NCBI RefSeq assembly: GCF_026341775.1
Contig: NZ_JAPEOB010000002.1
Span: forward strand, 1,240,001 to 1,304,000
DNA length: 64,000 nt
Origin: Streptomyces sp. NBC_00654
GTDB taxonomy: Bacteria; Actinomycetota; Actinomycetes; Streptomycetales; Streptomycetaceae
Direction of reading: 5' to 3'
Both the position numbers and the translations under genes were made by a program. A model generated the notes under the pieces. It was given only the letters and a program-made list of their open reading frames with translations. It searched no databases and was not told the DNA's origin. Of this stretch, positions 18,329-27,931 are shown one piece after another (position 1 is the first letter of the stretch; every line of letters starts with the position of its first letter).

Positions 18329-18571
18329 TTGAAGCGCTCCGATACCCCACTCACCGTCGCGGCCACCGCGCAGTCCCTGGCCGCGGAGGCCTTCTCGCTC
18401 CAGTCCCGGATCACCGACCTGCGCCGATCGCTCGCTCTGCTCAACGCGCAGATGCAGTCCGTGTCCGACACCCTGCACCGGCTTCGGGCCGTCAGCTCCG
18501 AGGACGCGCTCCCCCCGCCGAGCCCCTCCTCCGGGCTCCTGCCTCCACGGAGGGGGCCGCGCACGTCCTGA
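18329..18571 (+). CDS. Small helical protein, related to the next gene's N-terminus
   Basis: An 80-residue protein if translation begins at the TTG at 18329, which has GGAAAGG nine bases upstream; an in-frame ATG at 18305 lacks such a site. About residues 10-55 form a predicted amphipathic helix (SLAAEAFSLQSRITDLRRSL and onward), followed by a Pro/Ser-rich tail. Order and composition resemble the N-terminal coiled-coil of the protein at 18744-19346, suggesting they are partial paralogues that may form a heteromeric coiled coil. Function unknown. Confidence 0.5.
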   Translation: MKRSDTPLTVAATAQSLAAEAFSLQSRITDLRRSLALLNAQMQSVSDTLHRLRAVSSEDALPPPSPSSGLLPPRRGPRTS

Positions 18572-18743
18572 GAGACCTGGAGGAGGCGTGCGTGAAGCGC
18601 CGTTGGGGCGGCCTCGGTCTCTCGTCGACGCGAGGGTGTACCCGCATATGATGTCCGGCAGTACCCCACGTGGGAACCGGACAACATGTCGAGGGACGCC
18701 GGGCGCGGATGCGGCCACAACGGGTCGAGGACGAGAGGAACAC

Positions 18744-19346
18744 ATGGTCTCCGTAACCCACAGGGCACATGACATCGAGGTCACCGCGGAGAGCCTGCAG
18801 GAGGACCTCGCCCGTCTGATGATCCAGAAGCAGGCCCTGGAGCGGGAACTCGCCGCGGTCGTCGCCCATCTCAGCTCCGTACAGCGGGCTCTCGGGGCCC
18901 TTCAGACCCTGATGTCCCCCGCCGGATCGGCACCTTCCGGCACCGTCGGCACCTCGCCCGGCCACAGGTCCGGGACTGCCGCACACGGGGAACCGCTGCC
19001 GCGGACGCCCGCGGTGCCTCCGGCCGACGCCGCGGCGACGGCCGGACGTCCGAGCCCCGGCCCCGGCCGGGGGGCTGGGTCCACGGCCGCCCCCGAGGAA
19101 CACGGCCCGGCGCCGGTGTCCTCCCCCGAAGCGGGCGGGCAGAAGCAGTACGGCAGGCTCACCGAACAGATCCTGGAGTACTTCGCCGGAGTCGGCGATG
19201 TCGAGGTACGCGCGCGCGATGTCGCCGCGGCGCTCGGCCGCGCCACGGACAGCTCCAGCATCAACGCTGTCCGCAGCACCCTCGACCGCTTGGTCGGCAC
19301 GTCCCGGGTCCGCCGCACGGGCCGCGGCCTGTACCGCGCCGTGTAG
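18744..19346 (+). CDS. Coiled-coil protein with C-terminal winged-helix domain
   Basis: A 200-residue protein starting at the ATG at 18744 behind GAGAGGAA. Residues about 8-58 form an amphipathic helix (ESLQEDLARLMIQKQALERE), 60-130 are a Pro/Ala/Gly-rich disordered linker, and 138-200 form a compact domain. That domain (ILEYFAGVGDVEVRARDVAAALG...VRSTLDRLVGTSRVRRTGRGLYR) reads as a winged helix. It is probably a DNA-binding or regulatory protein that dimerises through its N-terminus. I cannot name the family. Confidence 0.65.
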   Translation: MVSVTHRAHDIEVTAESLQEDLARLMIQKQALERELAAVVAHLSSVQRALGALQTLMSPAGSAPSGTVGTSPGHRSGTAAHGEPLPRTPAVPPADAAATAGRPSPGPGRGAGSTAAPEEHGPAPVSSPEAGGQKQYGRLTEQILEYFAGVGDVEVRARDVAAALGRATDSSSINAVRSTLDRLVGTSRVRRTGRGLYRAV

Positions 19347-19460
19347 GTACCTGAGGATCACCCTGCTCGCCCCCGTACCACACCGTGTCACACACCTGCT
19401 GCGAGGCGGGGAGCGGGCCAACTGCCGGGGCCGGGGCCGGCCCGCCCCGGCCAGGGCGGC

Positions 19461-19567
19461 TCAGAGCAGGCCGAGCGACTTCAGAACCCGGCGCTGGCCC
19501 GGCGTCGGCCCGGCGGGCCAGTAGACGTAGCAGACCCCGCCCGTACCGCTCCTGACCTTGCCGTTCG
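19461..19567 (-). pseudogene. Displaced 3' end of a C39-type peptidase gene
   Basis: On the minus strand this encodes about 35 residues, GKVRSGTGGVCYVYWPAGP continuing to VLKSLGLL and stop. They match the last residues of the intact peptidase at 33928-35298. Nucleotide identity between the two copies is about 85% by eye over about 105 bases. Similarity ends abruptly at both edges, and no upstream part of the gene is present. Both copies have the same orientation. Confidence 0.8.
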
Positions 19568-19860
19568 GAGGTCACGTACGAACCCTCGACCATCGTTGGC
19601 TTTGGCGAGCACCGTGCATTCCGTGCCGCGCCTGACGGGGACGCGTAATCAACCCGCCATCTCACCCAGCAGTGCCCCATGGGGGCACAGGTCGACAGCG
19701 CCGGGCACGTACGTAGGACCGAGAACTGTTCGCAGGAGGCGAGCTACTCGGTGACACATCTCGCGTGTGGCGTCGACATCTTTGGTGACCACATCGGGCA
19801 GGCACGGGAGCCGCGGTGTTCGGCAGGGACGGTCGGCATCGCGCACGGGCGGCTGAGCCC
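19568..19860. other. Degenerate intergenic sequence at the left edge of the block
   Basis: These 293 bases join the peptidase fragment to the GH15 gene. A minus-strand frame (19649-19846) has protein-like composition near its end (REMCHRVARLLRTVLG, LCPHGALLG) and could be the tail of a lost gene. It has no recognisable domain or ribosome binding site, so it is not called as a gene. Confidence 0.4.
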
Positions 19861-21708
19861 CTAGGTCCCGCCCCTGCTTGCCCCATTGAGCTTCGCGTCC
19901 AAGGTGATCGCCGCGTCTATCAGGGCCAAGTGCGTGAAGGCCTGCGGGAAGTTACCCAGTTGCCGCCCCGTCAGACCGATCTCCTCGGAGTACAGGCCCA
20001 GGTGGTTGGCATAAGTGAGCATCTTCTCGAGCACCAGCCGGGCCTGATCGGTGCGCCCGGCCCGCGCCAGGGCATCGACGTACATGAACGTGCACAGTGA
20101 AAACGTTCCCTCGGAGCCACGCAACCCGTCAGGGGACGCCTCGGGGTTGTAGCGGTAGACCAGGCTGTCGCTGACCAGCTCATGCTCCATGGCGTCCAGC
20201 GTGGACTTCCACATCGGATCATCGGGGGTGATGAAGCCGACCGTCGGCATGCGCAGCAGCGACGAGTCGAGCACATCGTCGCCGTAGTGCTGGACGAAGG
20301 CCCGCTTCTGCGGGTCCCAACCCCGGCTGAGCACCTGCGCGTAGATCTCGTCACGCGCGTCCACCCAGCGACCACGGGCGGCGGGGCGTCCGTCGTCGTA
20401 GGCGATCCGGAGGGCACGATCGAAGGCCACCCAGGACATCACGCGGCCGTAGGTGAAGTCCTTCCGGCCGCCGCGGGTCTCCCACAGCCCCTCTCCGGGC
20501 TGGTCCCAGTGGTCCACCAGCCAGTCGAGAAGAGTGTGCAGCGCGGTCCAGCCTCTGTGGTCGAGGTGCATGCCGTGCTGGTGTGCGAAGTAGATGCTGT
20601 CGAGTGCCTCACCGTAGATGTCCAGTTGCCGCTGGGTAGCTGCTCCGTTGCCGATGCGGACCGGCGCGGAGCCGCAGTAGCCCTCCCAATGCTCCAGGGC
20701 CTCCTCGACCATGTCGGACGAGCCGTCGACGCGGTACATGATGTTCAGTGGCCCCGCGCCGTCGCCTTGGCCTGCCTCTTCCTTCACCCGATCGTGCAGC
20801 CAGCTGTTGAACGCCGCCGCCTCTTCCCTGAATCCCATGCCCAGCAAGGCGTACACCGAGAACGACGCGTCACGGATCCAGGTGAACCGGTAGTCCCAGT
20901 TACGCTCTCCCCCCAGCTGTTCGGGCAGAGCTGCCGTGGGGGCCGCGACCAGGGCGCCGGTCGGCGCGTAGGTCATGAGCTTCAGGGTCACGGCTGAACG
21001 CTCCACCGCTTCCCGCCAACGGCCCGTGTAGGTGGACTGCCCCAGCCAGGAGCGCCAGAAGAGGACCGTCTCATCGAATAGCTCCTCGAACTCCGCTCCT
21101 CGGACCTCGTGCGGCGGCCCGCCGGGGGACGACTCCAGGACCAGCCCGCGCTGCTGCCCCGCTTGCAGAGTCAGGGTGAAGCGCAGGTCGTTGTCACCGG
21201 AGAGAGTGTTCAGCAGCCGCTCGTCCTGGGGCTCACGGACGGTGTGGACAGCGAGGTCCATGTCCTGCGAAGTGAACACGGCCCCATGCTCGGTGATGTG
21301 TAGCTCGTGCGGCTTACGGCCGTAGTCGAAGCGCGGAGCGATCTCGCCCTCGAACGTCATGCTCCCCCGGACACAGCGCAGCATGCGGACCAAACGGTGC
21401 CGGTCCGTCGCCGTCGCGCCGGTCACCGGCATGAAATCGACCACCTCGCCCGCCCCGGCTTCAGTCATGAAGCGCGTCACCAACACGGCGGTGTCCGGAT
21501 GGTAGAGCTGCTTGGTGGTGTACGTGTCCGCAGCCGGCCTGACAGTGCAGTGTCCGCCCCGCTGCCGGTCGAGCAGAGCACCGAAGACGCTGGGTGAGTC
21601 GAAGCGCGGGCAGCAGAACCAGTCGACAGTCGCATCGGTCGTCACGAGTGCTGCGGTCTGTAGATCGCCAATCAGACCGTGGTTCTCAATGAGGGGGTAA
21701 TCGTCCAT
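19861..21708 (-). CDS. GH15 family glycoside hydrolase (trehalase/glucoamylase-like)
   Basis: A 615-residue cytoplasmic enzyme. The N-terminal beta-sandwich begins DYPLIENHGLIGDLQTAALV and has WFCCPRFDSPSVF. The (alpha/alpha)6 catalytic domain has GGERNWDYRFTWIRDASF, LDIYGEALDSIYF and GRVMSWVAFDRAL, typical of the bacterial GH15 group that includes mycobacterial trehalases. It would release glucose from trehalose or alpha-glucans by an inverting mechanism. The start at 21708 is preceded by AGGGG; a longer frame to 21897 has no support. It is divergent from the glutamate decarboxylase gene. Whether trehalose or maltodextrin is the substrate cannot be told here. Confidence 0.9.
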   Translation of the reverse strand: MDDYPLIENHGLIGDLQTAALVTTDATVDWFCCPRFDSPSVFGALLDRQRGGHCTVRPAADTYTTKQLYHPDTAVLVTRFMTEAGAGEVVDFMPVTGATATDRHRLVRMLRCVRGSMTFEGEIAPRFDYGRKPHELHITEHGAVFTSQDMDLAVHTVREPQDERLLNTLSGDNDLRFTLTLQAGQQRGLVLESSPGGPPHEVRGAEFEELFDETVLFWRSWLGQSTYTGRWREAVERSAVTLKLMTYAPTGALVAAPTAALPEQLGGERNWDYRFTWIRDASFSVYALLGMGFREEAAAFNSWLHDRVKEEAGQGDGAGPLNIMYRVDGSSDMVEEALEHWEGYCGSAPVRIGNGAATQRQLDIYGEALDSIYFAHQHGMHLDHRGWTALHTLLDWLVDHWDQPGEGLWETRGGRKDFTYGRVMSWVAFDRALRIAYDDGRPAARGRWVDARDEIYAQVLSRGWDPQKRAFVQHYGDDVLDSSLLRMPTVGFITPDDPMWKSTLDAMEHELVSDSLVYRYNPEASPDGLRGSEGTFSLCTFMYVDALARAGRTDQARLVLEKMLTYANHLGLYSEEIGLTGRQLGNFPQAFTHLALIDAAITLDAKLNGASRGGT

Positions 21709-22064
21709 TTTGAACCCCTTTCGACCCCGAATGACAAGCCTAGGCCAGGGACGGTGCCCCGTCCTGGCGAGGTGGTGACGCGAGGTGGCGACAGGGGCGA
21801 GACACTCTCCGCCACCGCGTGCGGCCCACGCCGTGTTCCGGCGTACCGCGGGTTTCTGCGCATGGTGGGGGCGGCGTGGCCGAAGCGGGGTGTACATGGC
21901 ACCCGTTCCGCGCTTCCGGCCGGCCCCCGGCCCTGGCCCCTTCGCGGGTCGAAATTCGCGCGTGAATAGCGGCGATACGCGGCCTCATCCATATCCGAAG
22001 CCGCGTATTACGCCTCGGCGTGTCCCTCCCGGAGGCAAGCACCGGAACTGTTTGAATCCGCCGT
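21709..22064. other. Divergent promoter region
   Basis: The 356 bases between the divergently transcribed GH15 and glutamate decarboxylase genes become AT-richer close to both start codons, as expected for promoters. No operator palindrome or RNA element stands out. Confidence 0.4.
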
Positions 22065-23429
22065 ATGACTATGCGCGACGACGCGGCCCTCTTTGGCAAT
22101 CGATTTCTGACCGCGCCCGCCCCCTCGGATACTTTCCCCGAAAAAGGCATGGCCGCAACGGACGCAATGAGGCTCGTGGACGTCGATCTCGCCATGGAGG
22201 GCGACCCCCAGCGCAACCTCGCGACGTTCGTCACCACGTGGATGGAGCCGGAGGCGCAACGACTCATCGCCGAGAATCTCCACCGCAATTTTATCGACCA
22301 TGCGGAGTACCCCATTTCCGCCGAGATCGAGCAGCGTTGCGTGCGCATGCTCGCCAACCTCTTCCACGCGCCGGGAAAGACGACCGGATGCCGGACCCAG
22401 GGCTCTTCCGAGGCGATCATGCTCGGCGCGCTGTCACTGAAGTGGAAATGGCGCGAGCGCCGCCAGGCGGCCAACCTGTCGGTCGACAGGCCGAACTTGA
22501 TCTTCGGCGGGGACGTCCATGTCGTGTGGGAGAAGTTCTGCCGCTACTTCGACGTCGAGCCGCGGATCGTGCCACTTGCCGAGGGTAAGTACACCATCGG
22601 CCCGGAGGACGTGGAGCCCCACCTCGACGAGAACACGATCGGCGTCGTCGCCGTCCTGGGCACCACCTTCACCGGACACAAGGACGACGTCGTCGGGATC
22701 GACAAGCTCCTGCGGGATGTCCGCAAAGAGCGAGACCTCGACATCCCGATCCACGTCGACGCGGCCAGCGGCGGCTTTGTGTGGCCCTTTCTCTATCCGG
22801 ACTCCACATGGGACTTCCAGCTCGAACAGGTCCGCTCCATCAACGTCTCGGGCCACAAATACGGCTTGGTCTACCCCGGCGTCGGCTGGCTGATCTTCCG
22901 TGAGGAGTCCGACCTGGCTCAGAACCTCGTGTTCTACGAGAACTACTTGGGCAAGACCGACGCGACGTTCACCCTGAACTTCTCAACCGGCTCGGCAATG
23001 GTGCTCGCGCAGTACTACAACTTCGTGCGTCTCGGCCGCCAGGGCTACACCTATGTCATGAAAATCATGCAGGAGAACGCCCACGCGTTGGCGGAGAACC
23101 TACGTAACAGCGGCCGCTTCGAAGTGATCGGCAGCGACGCTGAGCAGCTGCCCCTTGTCGCTTTCCGACTCGCTGGCAAGCACTCCTACGACGAGTCCGA
23201 CGTTGCCTGGCAGCTCTCGGCCGAGCGCGGCTGGATGGTGCCGGCGTACACCCTGCCGCCCGACGCGGAGGGGGTGAAGATCCTGCGTGCCCTGGTCAAG
23301 GAGACCCTGAGCCGCGAGCAGATCCATCGCCTGAGCCAGGACATCACCGACGCGTGTCGCACCTTGGACGACAAGGGTTCGACTCACGGTGTCGAGCGGG
23401 CCCAGGTCAAGCGCGGGACCGGTTACTGA
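22065..23429 (+). CDS. gadB: Glutamate decarboxylase
   Basis: A PLP enzyme of 454 residues converting glutamate to GABA and CO2 while consuming a proton. Family blocks are all present: NFIDHAEYP, TTGCRTQGSSEAIMLGAL, HVDAASGGFVWPF, the PLP lysine in NVSGHKYGLVYPG and NFSTGSAMVLAQYYNFVRLGR. The length equals that of bacterial GadB. The start is uncertain: ATG codons at 22065 and 22071 lack a close ribosome binding site, a GGAGG being about 30 bases away. No GABA antiporter gene is adjacent, although a cation/proton antiporter lies in the same block. The likely role is acid tolerance or GABA supply. Confidence 0.95.
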   Translation: MTMRDDAALFGNRFLTAPAPSDTFPEKGMAATDAMRLVDVDLAMEGDPQRNLATFVTTWMEPEAQRLIAENLHRNFIDHAEYPISAEIEQRCVRMLANLFHAPGKTTGCRTQGSSEAIMLGALSLKWKWRERRQAANLSVDRPNLIFGGDVHVVWEKFCRYFDVEPRIVPLAEGKYTIGPEDVEPHLDENTIGVVAVLGTTFTGHKDDVVGIDKLLRDVRKERDLDIPIHVDAASGGFVWPFLYPDSTWDFQLEQVRSINVSGHKYGLVYPGVGWLIFREESDLAQNLVFYENYLGKTDATFTLNFSTGSAMVLAQYYNFVRLGRQGYTYVMKIMQENAHALAENLRNSGRFEVIGSDAEQLPLVAFRLAGKHSYDESDVAWQLSAERGWMVPAYTLPPDAEGVKILRALVKETLSREQIHRLSQDITDACRTLDDKGSTHGVERAQVKRGTGY

Positions 23430-23459
23430 CGCACTCCCCGATCGTCCCCAGCAGCCTGC

Positions 23460-23756
23460 CAATACGACGACGTCCACGTCGCACCGACGGAGCCGATGAA
23501 GCACGGTGAGTTCCTGCTCACCACCCGCAGGCGCAAGGGCGAGCCGCAGCTCGGCATGAGCACGTCGAGCGGTCGGCTGCGCTTCGAGTCACGGGTGCAG
23601 GCGGGCACCGCCTCGGACACGCTGGGCGCCGTCTACGCGGGCAACGACGCGGCGACCGAATACGAGAAGGTCCGCGCCAAGGGCAAGGTCGTCGTAATCG
23701 AGCGCAGCGACGAGGTCCCGCCGCAGTCGCGGCCGGTGCGAAGGCGTTGATCGGAC
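23460..23756 (+). pseudogene. Fragment of a subtilisin-like (S8) peptidase, PA domain part
   Basis: An open stretch reads YDDVHVAPTEPMKHGEFLL, a Gly/Ser-rich part, then DTLGAVYAGNDAATEYEKVRAKGKVVVIERSDEV, characteristic of the protease-associated domain inserted in large secreted S8 peptidases. The frame then shifts: VAAGAKALIG, the expected continuation, is found in another frame just before 23756. Signal peptide and catalytic triad regions are absent. It is a decayed fragment between glutamate decarboxylase and another pseudogene. Confidence 0.65.
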
Positions 23757-24635
23757 GGCCGAACTACACCGCGACGCTGCTGTCGGATCTGCTCGAAGTG
23801 CCGCAGGCCCACGTCGACAGAGCCTTGTGCCACCTGGTCGGGTGGGGACTGGTCATCAGTTCGGCGGACGAGCGGTTCACGGCCGCTCCGCCGGCCGTGG
23901 CGCTGGGCGCTCTCATCACCCAGCGCCGAGACGGGTTCGAGTGGCCGAGCAGGCGCTGGCGACCTTCGCCGAGGAACACCGGGCGGTGATGACCGGGAAC
24001 AGCATCAGCGATCTGATCGAGGTCGTCACGGGCGTCGACGCCATCCACCATCGCTTCTTCCAGGTGCAGCAGGCCGCCCGCAGACAGGTCCGCACCTTCA
24101 TCACCGCGCCATTCGTCGCCGTGCCCCGGACGAGAACTCGGCCGAACCGATGGCCATCGGCCGCGGCGTGCGCTTCCGGGCCGTACTGGACCGGGCCGTA
24201 CTGGCAGAGCCCGGCATCATCACCGAAGCGATCGATTCCTTGCGCAACGGCGTGGAACTGCGTGTCGCCGACCAGTTGCCCATGAAACTCGTACTGGCCG
24301 ACGCCGACCTCGGCCTCGTCCCACTGGCCGTCACGCCCGCGGGATAGCCCGGCACCGTGCTGCTGCACCGCGGCGGCCTGCTGGACGCGCTGTTCGAGAC
24401 CGTATGGCGCGCCGCCGCACCCGCTCGAACTGTCGGGCTCCGGCAGAGAAGCGGATCCGCGTGTCGAGGTCGGTGCGGAAGGCCCGACCGACCTGGACCG
24501 GAGGATCCTCACCCTCCTGCTCGCCGGTCTGACCGACCCGACGGCCGCGACACAGCTCGGAGTGTCACCGCGCACGCTGCACCGACGTCTTCGCCGCCTC
24601 ATGGACATAGCCGGAGTCCGGATTGGGTGCAGCCG
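23747..24635 (+). pseudogene. Decayed TrmB/LuxR-type transcriptional regulator
   Basis: Pieces of one regulator appear in order but in changing frames. An N-terminal helix-turn-helix (TLLSDLLEVPQAHVDRALCHL) is followed, one frame over, by LATFAEEHRAVMTGNSISD. Then comes FRAVLDRAVLAEPGIITEAID with VADQLPMKLVLADADLGLV in a third frame, a stop codon at 24345, and a C-terminal LuxR-like helix-turn-helix (DRRILTLLLAGLTDPTAATQLGVSPRTLHRRL) in yet another frame. At least three frameshifts and one stop make it inactive. The full gene would have encoded a protein of about 300 residues. Confidence 0.7.
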
Positions 24636-26019
24636 TCCGACACGGCTGGGTGGAGCAACGCCGAGCGGGCGCCCGGACCCGGTGCGAGGCCGGCTCCGCC
24701 TGGCTGGAGAAACGGCCACCCCGGCTATCGGCCAGGCCGGGAGCTGCCTCCCAGCCCTGACTGTCGGCCGTCTGTGCGAGGGAACGGCGCGCCGCATCGG
24801 GAAACGCCCGTTCCACCGATTCGCGCAGGAGAACCAACTCTCCCCGGACCGCCGGATGATGGGTGGGCGGCAGGCTGTCGAGCAGCCCGTCGAGCAGCGC
24901 CCGCAACCGTCGGCAGACCTGCACGGACGTTGCCCCGTAGTCTCGGATCTCGGAGACGGCGAGCTGAAGGTAGTCCTCCCATGCCCTCCCCCGGAGCACG
25001 AGCCGCGGCTTGCCGTCGTCACCGGCCAGGACATACCGGCCAGGGAGCGGCGACTGGCCGACAACGGTGAGGAACGACTCGGTGTGATTGAGGACTTGCA
25101 CGGCGGTGGTGGGATCGTTGACAGCGGGCGAGAGGGCGCGGATGGCGATGTCGACGAGCACCCGCAGGGCGAAGGCCGGGTCCTGTTCGATCGTCCGCTC
25201 GGGACCGAGCGCGATCAGACCGGTGACCCGCCGACTGTCAGGGATGGACGTGCCGCCATGGATCTCGACGAGGACGGCGCCCCGATGGACGTAGTCACCG
25301 ATCACGTGGGGCACCGAGAGCACACAGTCGTGCCGCGCGGCGACAGCCACGAGGCCTGCCGTATCCAGTGCCTGCACGGCTCCGCCTCGGGTCGCGCGGA
25401 CGACGGTCACCCTTCCGCCCAGGCTGTCTGCGCCTCCACCACCGTCCGGCGCCGAGGCCCTGATCATCCCGGTCCCGCGCTCGAAGACGTCCTCCCCCAT
25501 GCGGCCGACGAGATCGGCGATGGCCACCGGCCTGAGATTGTGGGTGAAGCGGTTGAGATAGACGAGCAGCAGCAACAGGCTGACGGCTACGGCTCCGCCG
25601 GCCAGGGTGACCCCGAGGTCCGGCACCGAACTCGACTCGATACTGCGCAGCAAGGAGAAAGCGAACGCGAATGTGCCGGTGAAGGTGGCCAGCACGGTCT
25701 TCTGCAGCCGGTCCCTGTACCAGAGGCGCATATACCTCGGGGACAACGTTCCGGTTGCCTGCTGAATGACGAGAACACCGATGGTCACAACGAACCCCAG
25801 AAGGGCGATCATCGACCCGACGATGGAGCTCAGCACTCCGCTCGCCGTCGTCGCCGAATAACGCCAGCCGCTCGGTGGCCAGTCCGATGCGTCGGCGGTA
25901 ATGGCCAGTTCGGCCAGAACAACTCCCAGGACGAGACCGAACAACGGGCTGATCCACAAGCTGGCCTTCACGTACTGCCGCAGCCGGAATGCGGAGGCCC
26001 AGGACATCATGATGCGCAT
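24565..26019 (-). CDS. DUF2254 membrane protein
   Basis: A 484-residue protein starting at the ATG at 26019 behind GGGAGG. The N-terminal half has four hydrophobic segments (about residues 15-35, 60-85, 110-130 and 135-155), followed by a soluble domain with ALDTAGLVAVAARHDC, RALSPAVNDPTTAVQVLNH and DYGATSVQVCRRLRALL. That is the DUF2254 arrangement, a predicted inner-membrane protein of unknown role. The last about 70 residues are Arg/Ser-rich and read antisense through the decayed regulator, so the natural stop may have been lost and the C-terminus extended. It is the last gene of a minus-strand series with the antiporter and cydAB. Confidence 0.85.
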   Translation of the reverse strand: MRIMMSWASAFRLRQYVKASLWISPLFGLVLGVVLAELAITADASDWPPSGWRYSATTASGVLSSIVGSMIALLGFVVTIGVLVIQQATGTLSPRYMRLWYRDRLQKTVLATFTGTFAFAFSLLRSIESSSVPDLGVTLAGGAVAVSLLLLLVYLNRFTHNLRPVAIADLVGRMGEDVFERGTGMIRASAPDGGGGADSLGGRVTVVRATRGGAVQALDTAGLVAVAARHDCVLSVPHVIGDYVHRGAVLVEIHGGTSIPDSRRVTGLIALGPERTIEQDPAFALRVLVDIAIRALSPAVNDPTTAVQVLNHTESFLTVVGQSPLPGRYVLAGDDGKPRLVLRGRAWEDYLQLAVSEIRDYGATSVQVCRRLRALLDGLLDSLPPTHHPAVRGELVLLRESVERAFPDAARRSLAQTADSQGWEAAPGLADSRGGRFSSQAEPASHRVRAPARRCSTQPCRTAAPNPDSGYVHEAAKTSVQRAR

Positions 26020-26110
26020 GCGGCATCCCTCCCTTCGGACGCCGGCTCCTCGGTGCCATGGTGCGGGCACATTCCGCCGCGGTCAGGCGCGACACGTACG
26101 CGAGTGAGCC

Positions 26111-27877
26111 TCACTGCTCGGTTCCGGGGGCCAGCAGCACGACACTGTCGCCTTGCCCGGGAGTGGCCCGCCGCTTCTCGGTGACGGGTTCCAGCCTCAG
26201 GTCGTCACGGACCACGAAGAGGGTCTCGCTCCCGGGCGGCAGTGGAGAGGAGGCCGGTTGAACCAGGAAGCGCGCCCCCGACTCGTACCGCGCGGCCAGG
26301 GCGTGGCGGACCAGCGATCTGCCGAAGAGGATGTCCCCGCCGGTATAGGGAGCCACGACTCCATGGCTGTCGTGCGGAGGTCCGACCCGGTAGACCGGTC
26401 CTTCGACGCTGTCCTGCATCACGACCGAAGCGAGCGCGTTGAAGTCGTCGTCGTCCGTGGCCAGGAACACTGCCGTCACGCCCTCCAGCCGGGCACCCGG
26501 GTTGGTGGCCGTGGCCAGCAGATCACCCGTGGCGAGTTCGACACCGGCTTCCGTGATCCTTTGGCGCTCCTGCTCGAGGCCTGCCCACATCAGCAGGTCG
26601 AAGCCGGCGGATTTCAGGCTCCTTCCCAGATCCACCACCCAGGGCTCGCCGCCCACGAGCAGGATCCGCGTCCCGGCGGGTTTGACGATGCCCAGCATTC
26701 TGGCGACCGGTGCCGCGCTCAGGGCGTACAGGAGGACCGTGCCGACGATCACGAGAAACGTGACGGGCAGGATTCTGGCGGCCCCGTCGACTCCCCTGTC
26801 GACGAGGTTCGCGGAGAAGGCCGTCGCTGTGGCTGCCGCGACGATGCCACGAGGGGCCATCCATCCGACAAAAGCCCGTTCGCCCGGGGTCAGCCCGGCG
26901 CGTGCAGTCGACACGTACGCGACGAGTGGACGTACCACGAGGACGAGGATGGCGATGAGGGCGAGGGCGGGAAGGAGCACGGGTACGAGTGACGCCGGTG
27001 TGATGGTGGAGGAGATGGAGACGAACAGCAGGCCGATGATCAGCTGGGCCAGAGTCTCGAAGAAGGGACGCCGCGCCGGCATGTCGAATCCGTTGATGTT
27101 GGTGACGGCGAGGCCGGTGACGATGGCGGCGATGAGTCCTGTGTCGTCCCTCACGATGTCGGCGCCCGCGGACACGACGATCACCGTGGCCAGCTGAGCC
27201 AGCGTGCCGAGGGTCTCGCCGAGCCGCAGCGTGCGGAGCGTCAGCCACAGCAACGCCGTGCCGACCGCGCCGCCGGCCAGGCCCACGGCCATGCTGAGGG
27301 CGAACTGGCCGAGTTGGTAGCCCCGGCCGATGTCGATCCGGTGTGTGGTGGCGATGGCATGGAAGACCAGTGCGCCCAGGATGCCACCGATCGGGTCGGT
27401 GAGGGTCCCTTCCCAGATGAGGATGCGGCGCACCTTGTCCGTGGGCCGTACGAAGTCGAGGAGGGGGCCCACGACCGTGGGGCCCGAGACCACCAGGATG
27501 ACACCGAGCATCGACGCCACTCTGAGGGGCATGTCGAACATCGCCGGTGCGACGGCGGCGGTGGTCAGGAAGGTGACGAGCACCCCGAGCAGCAACAGCC
27601 GTCCTACGATCCACCGCGTGCGGCCGGTGAGCTTGCGCAGGTTGAGCCCGAGGCCGGCGTCGTAGAGGATCACCGCCACGGTCATCGATACGAGGACGTC
27701 GAAGCTCTGCCCCATCAGCTTGTCGGGGTGGATGACGTCCGTCAGCGCGCCTGCGGTGAACCCTGCGGGCAGCAGGATGATGAGGGCGGGAACGCGCAGT
27801 TTGCTCGCCAGGATCTGTGAGCCGGTGGCAAGGATCAGGGTCAGTGCGATTCCGAGGTAGATCTCGTCGTCTGTCAC
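26111..27877 (-). CDS. Cation/proton antiporter with C-terminal TrkA-like domain
   Basis: A 588-residue CPA-type transporter. About 12 hydrophobic segments fill residues 1-400 (LGIALTLILATGSQILASKL, VILYDAGLGLNL, WEGTLTDPIGGILGALVF), with the conserved TDP in the NhaP-type position. Residues about 410-588 form a soluble Rossmann-like TrkA-N domain (RILLVGGEPWVVDLGRSL) and TrkA-C-like tail, a likely nucleotide-controlled gate. It would exchange Na+ or K+ for protons at the cell membrane. The GTG start lies 54 bases after cydB, suggesting one transcript with the oxidase genes. Confidence 0.88.
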   Translation of the reverse strand: MTDDEIYLGIALTLILATGSQILASKLRVPALIILLPAGFTAGALTDVIHPDKLMGQSFDVLVSMTVAVILYDAGLGLNLRKLTGRTRWIVGRLLLLGVLVTFLTTAAVAPAMFDMPLRVASMLGVILVVSGPTVVGPLLDFVRPTDKVRRILIWEGTLTDPIGGILGALVFHAIATTHRIDIGRGYQLGQFALSMAVGLAGGAVGTALLWLTLRTLRLGETLGTLAQLATVIVVSAGADIVRDDTGLIAAIVTGLAVTNINGFDMPARRPFFETLAQLIIGLLFVSISSTITPASLVPVLLPALALIAILVLVVRPLVAYVSTARAGLTPGERAFVGWMAPRGIVAAATATAFSANLVDRGVDGAARILPVTFLVIVGTVLLYALSAAPVARMLGIVKPAGTRILLVGGEPWVVDLGRSLKSAGFDLLMWAGLEQERQRITEAGVELATGDLLATATNPGARLEGVTAVFLATDDDDFNALASVVMQDSVEGPVYRVGPPHDSHGVVAPYTGGDILFGRSLVRHALAARYESGARFLVQPASSPLPPGSETLFVVRDDLRLEPVTEKRRATPGQGDSVVLLAPGTEQ

Positions 27878-27931
27878 CGCAACTCCCTTCGGCAGAGTCC
27901 TGGCGTGGTGGGTGGGGAACCGTGCGGACGG

